Positions 34,044-43,502 of a DNA stretch of 64,000 nucleotides are shown piece by piece; position 1 is the stretch's first letter; each line of letters starts with the position of its first letter. The notes beneath the pieces are model-generated. The model was given only the letters and a program-made list of their open reading frames with translations, ran no database searches and had not been told where the DNA came from. Where the stretch lies: assembly GCF_900475315.1 (NCBI RefSeq), contig NZ_LS483369.1:1054001-1118000 (forward strand). The letters run 5' to 3'. Source of the stretch: Neisseria cinerea (lineage in GTDB: Bacteria; Pseudomonadota; Gammaproteobacteria; Burkholderiales; Neisseriaceae). The translations under genes and the position numbers were made by a program.

Positions 34044-36299
34044 TTATTTGTCTCGGCTGAATACAATTTTAGTAGCTTGAATAGCAACGCATACTGCACC
34101 GCCAATGAAGATCAAGTCAGCTGCCGTACGTACCCAACGCAAGGTATCGAGGATTTCCATTTGCAGGAATTCTTCACTACGTGCATACCACAAACCGTGA
34201 GTAATAGAGGCATATGCTTGAATAGCACCGACAGGCAGCAGGCTGATAACAATCATGCCGACCAAACCGCCATTGAGCAACCAGAAGCCCCAAGTCATCA
34301 ACTTGTCGTCAAACTGCACGTTCGGTTTCAAATAACGAGCAACCAGCAATACGAAGCCCAGAGCCAAGAAACCGTACACACCGAACAAGGCAGCGTGCGC
34401 ATGAACAGCAGAAGTATTCAAACCTTGGATATAGAACAGGGAAATCGGCGGGTTAATCAGGAAACCGAATACACCGGCACCAATCATGTTCCAGAAGGCG
34501 ACTGCAACGAAGCACATCAGCGGCCAACGCAAACGTTTCGCCCAATCGGACAAGTGTTGGTAAGACCAGTGTTCGTATGCTTCACGGCCCAGCAATACCA
34601 GCGGTACTACCTCCAAAGCGGAGAAGCAGGCACCGATTGCCATAGAAGCAGAAGTAGAGCCGGAGAAATACAAGTGGTGCAACGTACCCGGGATACCGCC
34701 CAGCATGAAGATAGCACCTGCAGCTAGGGTAGAAGCAGTAGCGGTACTACGGCGGACAAAGCCCATGTTGTAGAAGATAAATGCGAAGGCAGCGGTAGCG
34801 AACACTTCGAAGAAACCTTCCACCCACAGGTGAACCACCCACCAGCGCCAGTATTCCATTACGGCAATCGGAGATTTTTCACCATAGAACAGGCCCGGTG
34901 CGTAGAACACACCAACACCAACCATGGAGGCAACAAAGATTGCCAGCAGGTTTTTATCCACGCCTTTTTCTTTAAAGGCAGAGATAGTGCAACGCAACAT
35001 CAGGAACAGCCACAACAACAGACCGACCATCAACAGGAGTTGCCAGAAGCGGCCCAAATCAAGGTATTCGTAACCTTGGTGGCCGAACCAGAAGTTTAGC
35101 TCAGGTGGAATGATGTGAGTCAAAGCAAAGAAGTTACCCGCGTAAGAACCGCCGACTACGATGAACAGGGCGATGTACAGGAAGTTTACACCGGCACGTT
35201 GGAACTTGGGATCTTTACCGCCGTTCACAATCGGAGCCAAGAACAGACCTGCTGTCAGGAAACCGGTTGCAATCCAGAAGATGGCGGATTGAAGGTGCCA
35301 AGTACGGGTCAAGGCATAAGGGAACCAATCGGACATTTCGAAGCCCAGTGCTTCGTCAATACCATAGAAACCTTGACCTTCGACGGTATAGTGCGCAGTC
35401 AGACCACCCAACAATACTTGTACCACAAACAGGGCAACTGTCAGGAATACATATTTGCCCAATGCTTTTTGCGAAGGAGTCAACTGAACCTTAGAAATAG
35501 GATCTTCAGCCGGAACTTCCACTTCTTCGTGTTTGGTCAGGAAAGAATAACCCCACATCAACAAACCGATGCCCATCAACAGAAGAACAACGCTGGTGAA
35601 TGACCACATATAGTTTTCAGTGGTCGGCACATTGTTGATCAAAGGCTCGTGCGGCCAGTTGTTAGTATAGGTAAAGGTTTCGTTAGGACGGTTGGTCGAA
35701 GCAGACCATGAAGTCCAGAAGAAGAAGTTGAACAGTTTTTCACGTGCCTCTTGACTTGGCAATGTATTATTTTTCATTGCAAAGTGTTCACGAGTGGTTT
35801 GCAGCTTAGGATCGTCGCTATAAACACCGTGGTAGTAAGGCAGGATGCTTTCGATAGCTTTTACACGCGTATCGCTGATGACAACGGAACCATCTTCTTT
35901 CACACGGCTTTGATTACGGTATTCGTCAGCCAAGCGTGTTTTCAAGACAGCTTGTTCCTCAGGGGAAACCTCATCGAATTTTTTGCCGTAAGTCTGTTGC
36001 GCAGTCAAATCCAACCATGCAACCAACTCACGATGCAGCCAGTCCGCAGTCCAGTCCGGAGCCTGATATGCACCATGACCCAGAATCGAACCGACCTCCA
36101 TACCGCCGGTACTTTGCCATGCAGACTGACCTGCCAAAATATCGTCTTTCGTCATCAGAACCTTGCCTGATGCAGAAACGACCTGTTCAGGGTAAGGCGG
36201 GGCTTTTTTGTAAACCTCGCTGCCCATATAGCCAAGAATGGTAAAGCATACCGCCAGAACGGCAAACAGCAAGTACCATAGCTTCTTGTACTGTCCCAT
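34044..36299 (-). CDS. norB: Quinol-dependent nitric oxide reductase (qNOR)
   Basis: NorB reduces NO to N2O at the inner membrane using quinol, completing the truncated denitrification chain and detoxifying NO. The 751-residue single-chain form carries the N-terminal extension of qNOR (GYMGSEVYKKAPPYPEQV, then GHGAYQAPDWTADWLHREL) before the heme-copper oxidase-like core. Core landmarks include RTWHLQSAIFWIATGFL (low-spin heme ligand), YWRWWVVHLWVEGFFEVFAT with the active-site His and Glu, GTLHHLYFSG with the FeB histidines, and SAVHAHAALFGVYGFLALG with the heme ligands. Start ATG 36299 follows AAAAGGAGC. It is divergent from aniA. Confidence 0.96.
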   Translation of the reverse strand: MGQYKKLWYLLFAVLAVCFTILGYMGSEVYKKAPPYPEQVVSASGKVLMTKDDILAGQSAWQSTGGMEVGSILGHGAYQAPDWTADWLHRELVAWLDLTAQQTYGKKFDEVSPEEQAVLKTRLADEYRNQSRVKEDGSVVISDTRVKAIESILPYYHGVYSDDPKLQTTREHFAMKNNTLPSQEAREKLFNFFFWTSWSASTNRPNETFTYTNNWPHEPLINNVPTTENYMWSFTSVVLLLMGIGLLMWGYSFLTKHEEVEVPAEDPISKVQLTPSQKALGKYVFLTVALFVVQVLLGGLTAHYTVEGQGFYGIDEALGFEMSDWFPYALTRTWHLQSAIFWIATGFLTAGLFLAPIVNGGKDPKFQRAGVNFLYIALFIVVGGSYAGNFFALTHIIPPELNFWFGHQGYEYLDLGRFWQLLLMVGLLLWLFLMLRCTISAFKEKGVDKNLLAIFVASMVGVGVFYAPGLFYGEKSPIAVMEYWRWWVVHLWVEGFFEVFATAAFAFIFYNMGFVRRSTATASTLAAGAIFMLGGIPGTLHHLYFSGSTSASMAIGACFSALEVVPLVLLGREAYEHWSYQHLSDWAKRLRWPLMCFVAVAFWNMIGAGVFGFLINPPISLFYIQGLNTSAVHAHAALFGVYGFLALGFVLLVARYLKPNVQFDDKLMTWGFWLLNGGLVGMIVISLLPVGAIQAYASITHGLWYARSEEFLQMEILDTLRWVRTAADLIFIGGAVCVAIQATKIVFSRDK

Positions 36300-36360
36300 T
36301 TTGAGAGCTCCTTTTGGTAAAAAGTGGTTGTTTAAAATTCACAGAATATGAATGTTAAAG

Positions 36361-36389
36361 ATTGTAGCACGGTTTACCGCACAAATAAA
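36361..36389 (-). promoter_or_regulatory. Probable norB promoter
   Basis: On the minus strand TTTATT (36384-36389) and TACAAT (36361-36366) are 17 bases apart. The spacer holds the 10-bp palindrome CGGTTTACCG (36370-36379), a candidate repressor site; NsrR is the known repressor of norB but I cannot confirm its motif here. Confidence 0.5.
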
Positions 36390-36430
36390 CATTTGTTCAA
36401 ACAAACCCGTATATAAACAAATATATAGAT

Positions 36431-36449
36431 GATAATCTATATCATTATC
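36431..36449. promoter_or_regulatory. Fur box between norB and aniA
   Basis: GATAATCTATATCATTATC matches the 19-bp Fur consensus at 15 positions, both outer arms GATAAT and CATTATC being perfect. It lies about 45 bases upstream of the norB -35 region. Fur with iron is reported to activate norB and aniA in meningococci by binding upstream, which fits this position. Confidence 0.8.
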
Positions 36450-36573
36450 GTAATTTAGGAGCTACCTATCTTTACCTGCACCCATCAATTTACTTAATTT
36501 GAATTATTTTGCACATTTTTAGTAGTTATAAAGTATTAGAAGTGTCATTTTAAGTTCGTATTTATAGAATTAT

Positions 36574-36587
36574 TTGATTTATGTCAA
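36574..36587 (+). promoter_or_regulatory. FNR site of the aniA promoter
   Basis: TTGATTTATGTCAA is one base from the FNR consensus TTGAT-N4-ATCAA. With -10 CATAAT at 36610-36615 and start near 36622, the site centres at about -41.5, the class II activator position. aniA is known to need FNR under oxygen limitation. Confidence 0.85.
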
Positions 36588-36679
36588 AATATATAGGGAT
36601 GAGCCACCGCATAATCACGCCCAGTTCTTAACCAATCCTTTCAGGACAATTTAATTTTTCTTACAAAAAGGAAAACATC

Positions 36680-37852
36680 ATGAAACGTCAAGCCTTAGCT
36701 GCAATTATCGCTTCCATGTTTGCTTTAGCCGCCTGTGGTGGCGAACAAGCTGCACAGGCCCCTGCCGAAGCGCCTGCCGCTTCCGCTGAAGCTGCAAGCT
36801 CCGCTACACAAGCTGCCGCCGAAACTCCGGCAGGCGAACTGCCCGTTATCGATGCAGTTACCACACACGCTCCAGAAGTACCTCCTGCAATCGACCGCGA
36901 CTACCCTGCCAAAGTCCGCGTGAAAATGGAAACCATCGAAAAAACCATGAAAATGGATGATGGCGTCGAGTACCACTACTGGACATTTAACGGCGATGTT
37001 CCGGGCCGCATGATTCGCGTACGCGAAGGTGATACAGTAGAAGTAGAATTCTCTAACAATCCTTCTTCTACCGTTCCTCATAACGTTGACTTCCACGCAG
37101 CTACCGGTCCTGGCGGCGGCGCGGCAGCTTCCTTCACTGCCCCGGGTCGTACCTCTACATTCAGCTTCAAAGCCCTGCAACCCGGTCTGTATATCTACCA
37201 CTGCGCCGTTGCGCCCGTCGGTATGCACATCGCCAACGGTATGTACGGTCTGATTTTGGTTGAACCTAAAGAAGGTCTGCCGAAAGTGGATAAAGAGTTC
37301 TACATCGTCCAAGGCGACTTCTACACCAAAGGTAAAAAAGGTGCACAAGGCCTGCAACCGTTCGATATGGATAAAGCCGTCGCCGAACAACCTGAATACG
37401 TAGTATTTAACGGTCACGTAGGCGCTATCGCCGGCGACAACGCCCTGAAAGCCAAAGCAGGCGAAACTGTACGTATGTACGTTGGTAACGGTGGTCCTAA
37501 CTTGGTATCTTCCTTCCACGTAATCGGCGAAATCTTCGACAAAGTTTATGTTGAAGGCGGTAAACTGATTAACGAAAACGTACAAAGCACCATCATTCCT
37601 GCAGGTGGTTCTGCTATGGTTGAATTCAAAGTAGACGTACCGGGCAGCTACACCTTGGTTGACCACTCTATCTTCCGCGCATTCAACAAAGGCGCACTGG
37701 GTCAATTGAAAGTAGAAGGTGCAGAAAACCCTGAAATCATGACTCAAAAATTGAGTGATACTGCTTATGCCGGTAACGGTGCAGCTCCTGCTGCTTCTGC
37801 TCCCGCAGCTTCTGCTCCTGCAGCCTCTGCTCCTGCAAAAAGCGATTACTAA
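36680..37852 (+). CDS. aniA: Copper nitrite reductase, outer-membrane lipoprotein AniA
   Basis: AniA reduces nitrite to nitric oxide on the outer membrane. The 390-residue protein has signal and lipobox LAAC (Cys19), an Ala/Pro/Glu-rich linker to about residue 50, and two cupredoxin domains. Type 1 copper ligands are His134, Cys175, His183 and Met188. Type 2 ligands and catalytic residues present include His139, His174, Asp137 and His280 (SSFHVIG). Since His280 is kept, the enzyme should be active; many meningococcal alleles are reported to have lost it. The C-terminus has three AASAP repeats ending AKSDY, the kind of Ala/Ser/Pro tail that carries O-linked glycans. RBS AAAAGGAAAAC. Confidence 0.97.
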   Translation: MKRQALAAIIASMFALAACGGEQAAQAPAEAPAASAEAASSATQAAAETPAGELPVIDAVTTHAPEVPPAIDRDYPAKVRVKMETIEKTMKMDDGVEYHYWTFNGDVPGRMIRVREGDTVEVEFSNNPSSTVPHNVDFHAATGPGGGAAASFTAPGRTSTFSFKALQPGLYIYHCAVAPVGMHIANGMYGLILVEPKEGLPKVDKEFYIVQGDFYTKGKKGAQGLQPFDMDKAVAEQPEYVVFNGHVGAIAGDNALKAKAGETVRMYVGNGGPNLVSSFHVIGEIFDKVYVEGGKLINENVQSTIIPAGGSAMVEFKVDVPGSYTLVDHSIFRAFNKGALGQLKVEGAENPEIMTQKLSDTAYAGNGAAPAASAPAASAPAASAPAKSDY

Positions 37853-37880
37853 ATTGAACGCCCATTTTTAGGCAAACGAA

Positions 37881-37921
37881 CCACTGCCGCCGTACTTAAT
37901 TACGCACGGCAGTGGTTTTTT
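37881..37921 (+). terminator. Terminator of aniA
   Basis: CCACTGCCG pairs with CGGCAGTGG, with a further CGT/ACG pairing inside, followed by TTTTTTAAT. It lies about 30 bases past the stop. Confidence 0.88.
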
Positions 37922-38031
37922 AATAATCAATTTTTTCACTTCGAAAGATTGATTCTTCAGACGGCATTCAAAGCTTTCGTTTAAAATACTGCCTGAAAAA
38001 TCAATTTTAACCGTCTGTCAGGAGGCTTGAT

Positions 38032-38787
38032 ATGAAGTACATCCGGTTATTTTTTCTCTGTACGGCACTCATCAGTACCAATGCGGCAGCTACCGAAATG
38101 GTCAAAATAGAAGGTGGGAGCTACCGCCCCCTCTATCTGAAAAAAGATACAACCTTAATTAAAGTTAAACCTTTCCAACTTGATAAATATCCTGTTACCA
38201 ATGCTGAATTTGCAGAATTTGTCAAAAATCATCCCCAATGGCAAAAAGGCAAGGTCAGTTCCAAACAGGCGGAGCCTTCTTATCTGAAACACTGGATTAA
38301 AAACGGCAGCCACAGCTATGCACCAAAAGCAAGCGAGCTGAAACAGCCCGTTACCAATGTTTCTTGGTTTGCCGCCAACGCATACTGTGTTGCACAAGGC
38401 AAACGCCTACCGACTATTAACGAATGGGAATTTGCCGGACTCGCCTCTGCCACTCAAAAAAACGGCTCCAACGAGCCCGGTTATAACCGCACTATTCTTG
38501 ATTGGTACGCAGATGGCGGACGAAAAGGCTTGCATGACGTCGGCAAGGGCCGTCCCAACTACTGGGGTGTTTATGATATGCACGGACTTATTTGGGAATG
38601 GACGGAAGATTTCAACAGTAGCCTGCTTTCTTCCGGAAATGCCAATGCGCAAATGTTCTGCAGCGGTGCTTCTGTCGGATCGAGCGACTCATCCAACTAT
38701 GCCGCCTTCCTCCGGTACGGTATCCGTACCAGTTTGCAATCCAAATATGTACTGCACAACTTAGGCTTCCGTTGTGCCGGTCAATAA
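38032..38787 (+). CDS. nirV: NirV-like formylglycine-generating-enzyme family protein
   Basis: A 251-residue exported protein of the SUMF1/FGE-sulfatase fold. The signal peptide runs to about residue 20 (CTALISTNAAA). The fold shows IEGGSYRP, KPFQLDKYPVTNAEFAEFVK, PVTNVSWFAANAYC, GKRLPTINEWEFA, YDMHGLIWEWTEDF and ending LGFRCAGQ. The paired active-site cysteines of true formylglycine-generating enzymes are not evident, so it is probably not a sulfatase activator. Position right after aniA matches NirV, which accompanies copper nitrite reductases in other bacteria and may help assemble or protect them. RBS AGGAGG. Confidence 0.85.
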   Translation: MKYIRLFFLCTALISTNAAATEMVKIEGGSYRPLYLKKDTTLIKVKPFQLDKYPVTNAEFAEFVKNHPQWQKGKVSSKQAEPSYLKHWIKNGSHSYAPKASELKQPVTNVSWFAANAYCVAQGKRLPTINEWEFAGLASATQKNGSNEPGYNRTILDWYADGGRKGLHDVGKGRPNYWGVYDMHGLIWEWTEDFNSSLLSSGNANAQMFCSGASVGSSDSSNYAAFLRYGIRTSLQSKYVLHNLGFRCAGQ

Positions 38788-38812
38788 CTTTTTTAATTAC
38801 CAAAGCAGCTTT

Positions 38813-38842
38813 GGCGGTACTGAAAAGTACCGCCGTTTTTTT
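38813..38842 (+). terminator. Terminator of nirV
   Basis: GGCGGTAC and GTACCGCC around TGAAAA, followed by GTTTTTTT. Confidence 0.9.
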
Positions 38843-39330
38843 ATCTGTAAAATTACGGCCTGATTTGCAAAATATTCCAGACCTTATTTGCACCAAAACA
38901 ATTCAATAAAAATTTCAGGCTTTGAGGAAAGCTTGCCTAATGCTTTTCAGAACAGATGAATTTTAGGAAATACGCCATTAAACATACTGAGCATGTTGTA
39001 ATTATCCGGCATGGCTGACTTACCTGATCAGAAGGTCAAAGTTTCACCAAGTACCCAAAGAATCATATCTTAGGATGTCGTTTGCACCAGTCCGACAAAC
39101 ACAGCACATATTCTGCGCAAAAACATAAAATCTTTCGATATTACGAATTTTTCATGCCCCGGTTTAAGGCAACTGTTGCCTTAGTAGTTTAATTTATCAA
39201 CAGTCTGACCGGAGAATCACGATATATCCTTATCTTCCCTTGCCTACCCGGTATCACTAATGGCATTCAAACATGGAAAGACACCGTAAATTTTACCCGC
39301 TATATCAAGCGCCTTATAGATCCAACTTGA
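38843..39330. other. Intergenic region with no gene seen
   Basis: About 490 bases with no open frame of protein-like character and no RNA signature that I recognise. In meningococci this interval is, from memory, occupied by a longer accessory segment; here it is short. Confidence 0.45.
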
Positions 39331-39386
39331 GGATTTCAAATAAAATACCGTCTGAAAACCTTCAGACGGCATTTTATTTGAAATCC
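39331..39386. terminator. Extended DUS hairpin after the nitroreductase gene
   Basis: A 26-bp stem with one G-T type mismatch and a four-base loop: GGATTTCAAATAAAAT precedes the left DUS and its exact complement follows the right DUS. The DUS core is extended by 14 bp outward on each side, longer than any other DUS pair in the window. Confidence 0.8.
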
Positions 39387-39389
39387 TGT

Positions 39390-39947
39390 TTACCAATAGC
39401 TGACAAACTGTTCCAAATCCGTATTTTTGGGCTTATGTATTTCTTCTGTCGGCGATCCCACCATCATCAATCCGATAATTTTATCCTTATCCGCACACCC
39501 GAAAGCCTGACGCAACAAAGGACTGTTGATCCACATTCCTGTAATCCACACATTGTCGAAACCTTGGGCAGTTGCCGCCAGCTGTAAAGCATACGCCGCA
39601 CAACCTGCTGTCAGCATCTGTTCCCACTCCGGTTTCGGCTTCGCCACTTCTCGGTTCGGAGCAAACGTTACCCCTATTACCATTGGCGCCATATTACCCA
39701 CTTTTTCAGCCTTTTTCATCGCATCATCGCCGAAATTCAATTCGGTAACCGTTTGCTTCAACACATCGCGAAAACGTTGCAATCCTACCTCGCCTTGGAT
39801 GACGGTAAAATGAAAAGGACGCATATTTCCATGATCCGGAACCTGCGTTGCCGCCTGCAATATTTGTTCCAACTGTCCGGCATTAGGAGCGGGAGCCGCC
39901 AATTTTTTTGAAGACCGCCGTGTAATCAAAAGCTGCAAAGCATCCAT
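39390..39947 (-). CDS. Nitroreductase-family protein (YdjA-like)
   Basis: A 185-residue FMN-binding oxidoreductase of the small YdjA subgroup. It begins MDALQLLITRRSSKKLA (the RRS motif binds FMN phosphate), then ATQVPDHGNMRPFHFTVI, AGCAAYALQLAATAQGF and NVWITGMW, ending with IGLMMVGSPTEEI. It probably uses NAD(P)H to reduce nitroaromatic or related compounds; the natural substrate is unknown. ATG 39947 is used; a TTG five codons upstream is also in frame. Confidence 0.88.
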   Translation of the reverse strand: MDALQLLITRRSSKKLAAPAPNAGQLEQILQAATQVPDHGNMRPFHFTVIQGEVGLQRFRDVLKQTVTELNFGDDAMKKAEKVGNMAPMVIGVTFAPNREVAKPKPEWEQMLTAGCAAYALQLAATAQGFDNVWITGMWINSPLLRQAFGCADKDKIIGLMMVGSPTEEIHKPKNTDLEQFVSYW

Positions 39948-40033
39948 ATAATCGTTTCTCAAATCATTTCGGAAAGTGTTTTATAACACAAAGCATCCGG
40001 CAATGCCATTACACCGCCTAACCGGGAAAAATA

Positions 40034-40063
40034 ATGCCGTCTGAAAACACATTCAGACGGCAT
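40034..40063 (-). terminator. Paired-DUS terminator after serC
   Basis: ATGCCGTCTGAA and its complement around six bases, seven bases past the serC stop. Confidence 0.82.
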
Positions 40064-40070
40064 CTCAAAA

Positions 40071-41177
40071 TCAGCCGTAACGACGTTGGAAATCACTCAT
40101 AAAATCCGCCAACGCCCTCACACCTTCCAGCGGCATTGCGTTATAAATACTGGCCCGCATCCCGCCGACAGATTTATAACCCTTCAACAGACACAAACCT
40201 TGCAATTCAGCCTCGAATACAAAACGGCGGTCAAGTTCCTCATTGCCCGTCTGAAACACAACATTCATTTTAGAACGCGCGTTCGGACGGATACGGTTGA
40301 TATAAAAACCATCGCTGCCATCTATTGCACCATACAAAATTTGCGCCTTCAGATGATTGATTTTTTCAATTTTTCCCACTCCGCCCTGCGCCAACAACCA
40401 GCGGAACACCAGCCCCGACATATAAATCGAATAAGTTGAAGGCGTATTGTACATACCGTTGCGTTCGATATGGGAACGATAGTTGAACACATCAGGAATA
40501 TTATCGGGACAGCGGTCCAACAGGTCTTCTCGAACAATGACCACAGTAACACCTGCCGGCCCGATATTTTTCTGAGCACCCGCATAAATCAGCCCGTAAT
40601 CGGCAACCTCAAACTCACGCGACAAAATCTCACTGGACATATCGCATACCAACGGCGGCATGCCGTCTGAAAGGCGCGGCACTTTGCCGTATTGCAATCC
40701 ATTGACGGTTTCATTGACGGCAAAATGAACAAAGGCGGAATTCCTGTCCACGTCCCACGTTTCCGGTTCGGGCAAATCCAAATAATCGAACTGCTCTCCA
40801 CCGTGTGCCGCCAAGCGGATTTCCGTATCCGTCAACCGTTCCATCTGCTCATAGGCAATCCGGCTCCAGTTACCCGTTACCACGGCATCCGCAGTACGGA
40901 AACCATGTGCCAAATTCATGGCCACCATATTAAATTGAGTTGTCGCTCCTCCCTGTAAAAACAATATCTTATAATTTGAGGGAATCTTCAGAAGCCGCCG
41001 CAGATCCTCTTCCGCATGATGCAGGATACTCAAAAACATCTCCGAGCGGTGGCTCATCGCCATGACTGGAAAACCGGTTCCATTGTAGTCCAACATTTCC
41101 TGCTGTGCCGTCTGCAAAACCGCTTCAGGCAACGCCGCAGGACCGGCAGAGAAATTGTAAATCGGATAAAGAGACAT
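40071..41177 (-). CDS. serC: Phosphoserine aminotransferase
   Basis: SerC converts 3-phosphohydroxypyruvate to phosphoserine in serine synthesis and also serves pyridoxal phosphate synthesis. The 368-residue protein has YNFSAGPAALPEAVL, MSHRSEMF, FLQGGATTQFNMVAMNL, CDMSSEILSRE and the PLP lysine in YAGAQKNIGPAGVTVVIV, and ends FMSDFQRRYG. Length and all motifs are standard. A DUS inside the gene is translated as LSDGMPP. Confidence 0.97.
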   Translation of the reverse strand: MSLYPIYNFSAGPAALPEAVLQTAQQEMLDYNGTGFPVMAMSHRSEMFLSILHHAEEDLRRLLKIPSNYKILFLQGGATTQFNMVAMNLAHGFRTADAVVTGNWSRIAYEQMERLTDTEIRLAAHGGEQFDYLDLPEPETWDVDRNSAFVHFAVNETVNGLQYGKVPRLSDGMPPLVCDMSSEILSREFEVADYGLIYAGAQKNIGPAGVTVVIVREDLLDRCPDNIPDVFNYRSHIERNGMYNTPSTYSIYMSGLVFRWLLAQGGVGKIEKINHLKAQILYGAIDGSDGFYINRIRPNARSKMNVVFQTGNEELDRRFVFEAELQGLCLLKGYKSVGGMRASIYNAMPLEGVRALADFMSDFQRRYG

Positions 41178-41429
41178 AATACGGCCCCGAACTGTCAGAA
41201 ATAAACCGCCCCGATTTTAGGCTCGGGATAATCTTTATGCAAGGCAAGAAAACACCTCCCCCATCGGCAACAAAATCAAAAAATGAAATCAATATATTGA
41301 TTTTTAATGATTTAAATATCTAGACATAAAATTCTGACACAATTTTGTCAACAATATCAACCTCAACCCTCAAGCCGGCATTACCAAAATCATTTGTTTG
41401 AAATTGGAAAACACAAAATAAATCAACAC
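41178..41429. other. A+T-rich intergenic DNA between divergent serC and rimP
   Basis: It holds the serC promoter region on one side and upstream sequence of the rimP operon on the other. No reading frame or RNA gene is seen. Confidence 0.45.
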
Positions 41430-41458
41430 TTTCATTTTTTCATAAAACAGGTTATAAT
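41430..41458 (+). promoter_or_regulatory. Promoter of the rimP-nusA-infB operon
   Basis: TATAAT at 41453-41458 with TTTCAT 17 bases upstream (41430-41435). The start should fall near 41465, giving a leader of about 65 bases. Confidence 0.65.
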
Positions 41459-41482
41459 CGTGCCAATTTTTCAATCCTAACG

Positions 41483-41508
41483 AAAAATGGCCTCTCGGCC
41501 ATTTTTTT
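41483..41508 (+). terminator. Intrinsic terminator-like hairpin in the rimP leader
   Basis: AAAAATGGCC and GGCCATTTTT with loop TCTC, running into seven T residues. It lies between the promoter and the first gene, so it can act as an attenuator, with read-through needed for the operon. Confidence 0.75.
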
Positions 41509-41529
41509 ATTATGTACCTAGGGAGCAGC

Positions 41530-41961
41530 ATGGATATTCAGACCATCCTCGAAAAAACCCTGCCCGGCTTGGGCTATGAACTGGTCGATTTCGAACTGAC
41601 CGCTCAAGGAACGTTGCGCGTATTCATCGATAAAGAAGGTGGTATTACCGTCGAAGACTGCGCAACCGTCAGCAACCATTTGAGCCGTTTGTTTATGGTG
41701 GAAGACATCGATTATAAAAATCTGGAAATTTCCAGTCCCGGACTCGACCGTCCTCTGAAAAAAGCCGCCGACTTCGTACGCTTTGCCGGTCAGCAGGCAA
41801 AAATCAAAACCCGCCTGCCGATAGACGGTCAGAAAAACTTTATCGGCAAAATCGAAGGCTGTGAAAACGACACTGTTACCGTTTCCTTCGACGGCAAGAC
41901 CGTGCAAATCGAAATGGACAATATCGACAAAGCCCGCCTGCGTCCCGAATTCAAATTCTAA
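41530..41961 (+). CDS. rimP: Ribosome maturation factor RimP
   Basis: RimP helps 30S subunit maturation, around the S12 and central pseudoknot region. ATG 41530 follows GGGAGCAGC and gives 143 residues; an ATG at 41512 is less likely. Visible blocks are [47 protein letters not shown] and a small Sm-like C-terminal domain ending [10 protein letters not shown]. It is the first gene of the conserved rimP-nusA-infB operon. Confidence 0.95.
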   Translation: MDIQTILEKTLPGLGYELVDFELTAQGTLRVFIDKEGGITVEDCATVSNHLSRLFMVEDIDYKNLEISSPGLDRPLKKAADFVRFAGQQAKIKTRLPIDGQKNFIGKIEGCENDTVTVSFDGKTVQIEMDNIDKARLRPEFKF

Positions 41962-41988
41962 AACACAACAATATTGGAGATTTTCAAA

Positions 41989-43491
41989 ATGAGTCGTGAA
42001 ATATTACAGCTGGCAGAAGCTCTGGCAAGCGAAAAAAATGTTGACGCAGAAGTCGTATTCCAAGCCTTGGAATTCGCACTCTCTAGCGCAGCCAAGAAAA
42101 AGGCAGACCGCGAACACATGGATGTCCGCGTACAAATCAACCGCGACACCGGCGAATACCAAACCTTCCGCCGCTGGCTGATTGTGGCCGATGAAGACTA
42201 TACCTACCCCGATATTGAAAAAACCATCGAGGAAATCCAAGAAGAAATCCCCGGCACGACCATCCAAATCGGCGAATATTACGAGGAGCAGCTGCCTAAC
42301 GAAGGTTTCGGCCGCCAAGCCGCGCAAACCGCCAAACAAATCATCCTGCAACGTATCCGCGATGCCGAACGCGAACAAAACCTGAACGAATTTCTCGCCG
42401 TCAAAGAAGATATCGTTACCGGAACGGTCAAACGGGTAGAACGCCATGGCATCATTGTTGAAATTATTGCCGGTAAACTGGATGCACTGATTCCGCGCGA
42501 TCAAACCATCCCCCGCGAAAACTTCCGCAGCGGCGACCGTATCCGCGCACTTTTCCTTCGCGTGGACGAAATCGGCAATACCGGCCGGAAACAAGTCATT
42601 TTGAGCCGTACCAGCGGCGACTTTCTGGCCAAACTCTATGCCAACGAAGTCCCCGAAATTTCAGACGGCATGTTGGAAATCCGCGCAGTCGCACGCGACC
42701 CTGGCCAACGCGCCAAAGTTGCCGTCAAAGCCAACGACCAACGCATCGACCCGCAAGGCACCTGTATCGGCGTACGTGGTTCACGCGTCAATGCCGTCAG
42801 CAACGAATTGTCCGGCGAACGCATCGATGTCGTCCTCTGGTCTCCTGAGCCTGCCCAATTCGTTATGGGCGCACTCTCCCCCGCCGAAGTCAGCCGTATT
42901 GTAATCGACGAGGAAAAACATGCCGTCGATGTTATCGTTTCCGAAGATCAACTTGCGCTTGCCATCGGACGCGGCGGTCAAAATGTCCGACTGGCATCGG
43001 AACTGACCGGCTGGCAGCTCAACATCATGACTTCTGCAGAAGCCGACAAACGCAATGCTGCCGAAGATGCCGCTATCCGAACACTGTTTGTTTCCCATCT
43101 GAATGTAGACGAAGAAACCGCAGACATCCTGGTTCAAGAGGGTTTCGCAACATTAGAAGAAGTTGCCTACGTTCCTGCCGCCGAACTGCTTGCCATAGAA
43201 GGTTTTGACGAAGAAATTGTCGATATGCTCCGAAACAGGGCACGTGACGCCATTCTGACCATAGCGATTACCGCCGAAGAAAAACTGGGCGAAGTATCCG
43301 ATGATATGCGCAGCCTGGAAGGTGTGGATGCCGATATGCTGCTCAAACTCGCCGAAGCAGGCATTACTACACGCGACGACTTGGCAGAACTGTCCGTCGA
43401 TGAGCTGATTGAAATTACCAGTGTCAATGAAGAAACCGCAAAAGCCGTCATCCTGACCGCACGCGAACACTGGTTTACCGAAGACAAATAA
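41989..43491 (+). CDS. nusA: Transcription elongation/termination factor NusA
   Basis: NusA binds RNA polymerase and modulates pausing, termination and rRNA antitermination. ATG 41989 ([16 protein letters not shown]) follows GGAGATTTTC and gives 500 residues. Domains run in order: N-terminal polymerase-binding domain, S1 ([17 protein letters not shown]), KH1 ([16 protein letters not shown]), KH2 ([20 protein letters not shown]), then two acidic helix-hairpin repeats ([18 protein letters not shown] and [18 protein letters not shown]). The C-terminal repeats are those that contact the alpha subunit in E. coli. A DUS in the gene is translated as ISDGMLE. Confidence 0.97.
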   Translation: MSREILQLAEALASEKNVDAEVVFQALEFALSSAAKKKADREHMDVRVQINRDTGEYQTFRRWLIVADEDYTYPDIEKTIEEIQEEIPGTTIQIGEYYEEQLPNEGFGRQAAQTAKQIILQRIRDAEREQNLNEFLAVKEDIVTGTVKRVERHGIIVEIIAGKLDALIPRDQTIPRENFRSGDRIRALFLRVDEIGNTGRKQVILSRTSGDFLAKLYANEVPEISDGMLEIRAVARDPGQRAKVAVKANDQRIDPQGTCIGVRGSRVNAVSNELSGERIDVVLWSPEPAQFVMGALSPAEVSRIVIDEEKHAVDVIVSEDQLALAIGRGGQNVRLASELTGWQLNIMTSAEADKRNAAEDAAIRTLFVSHLNVDEETADILVQEGFATLEEVAYVPAAELLAIEGFDEEIVDMLRNRARDAILTIAITAEEKLGEVSDDMRSLEGVDADMLLKLAEAGITTRDDLAELSVDELIEITSVNEETAKAVILTAREHWFTEDK

Positions 43492-43502
43492 AGGGGGTAA
43501 AG

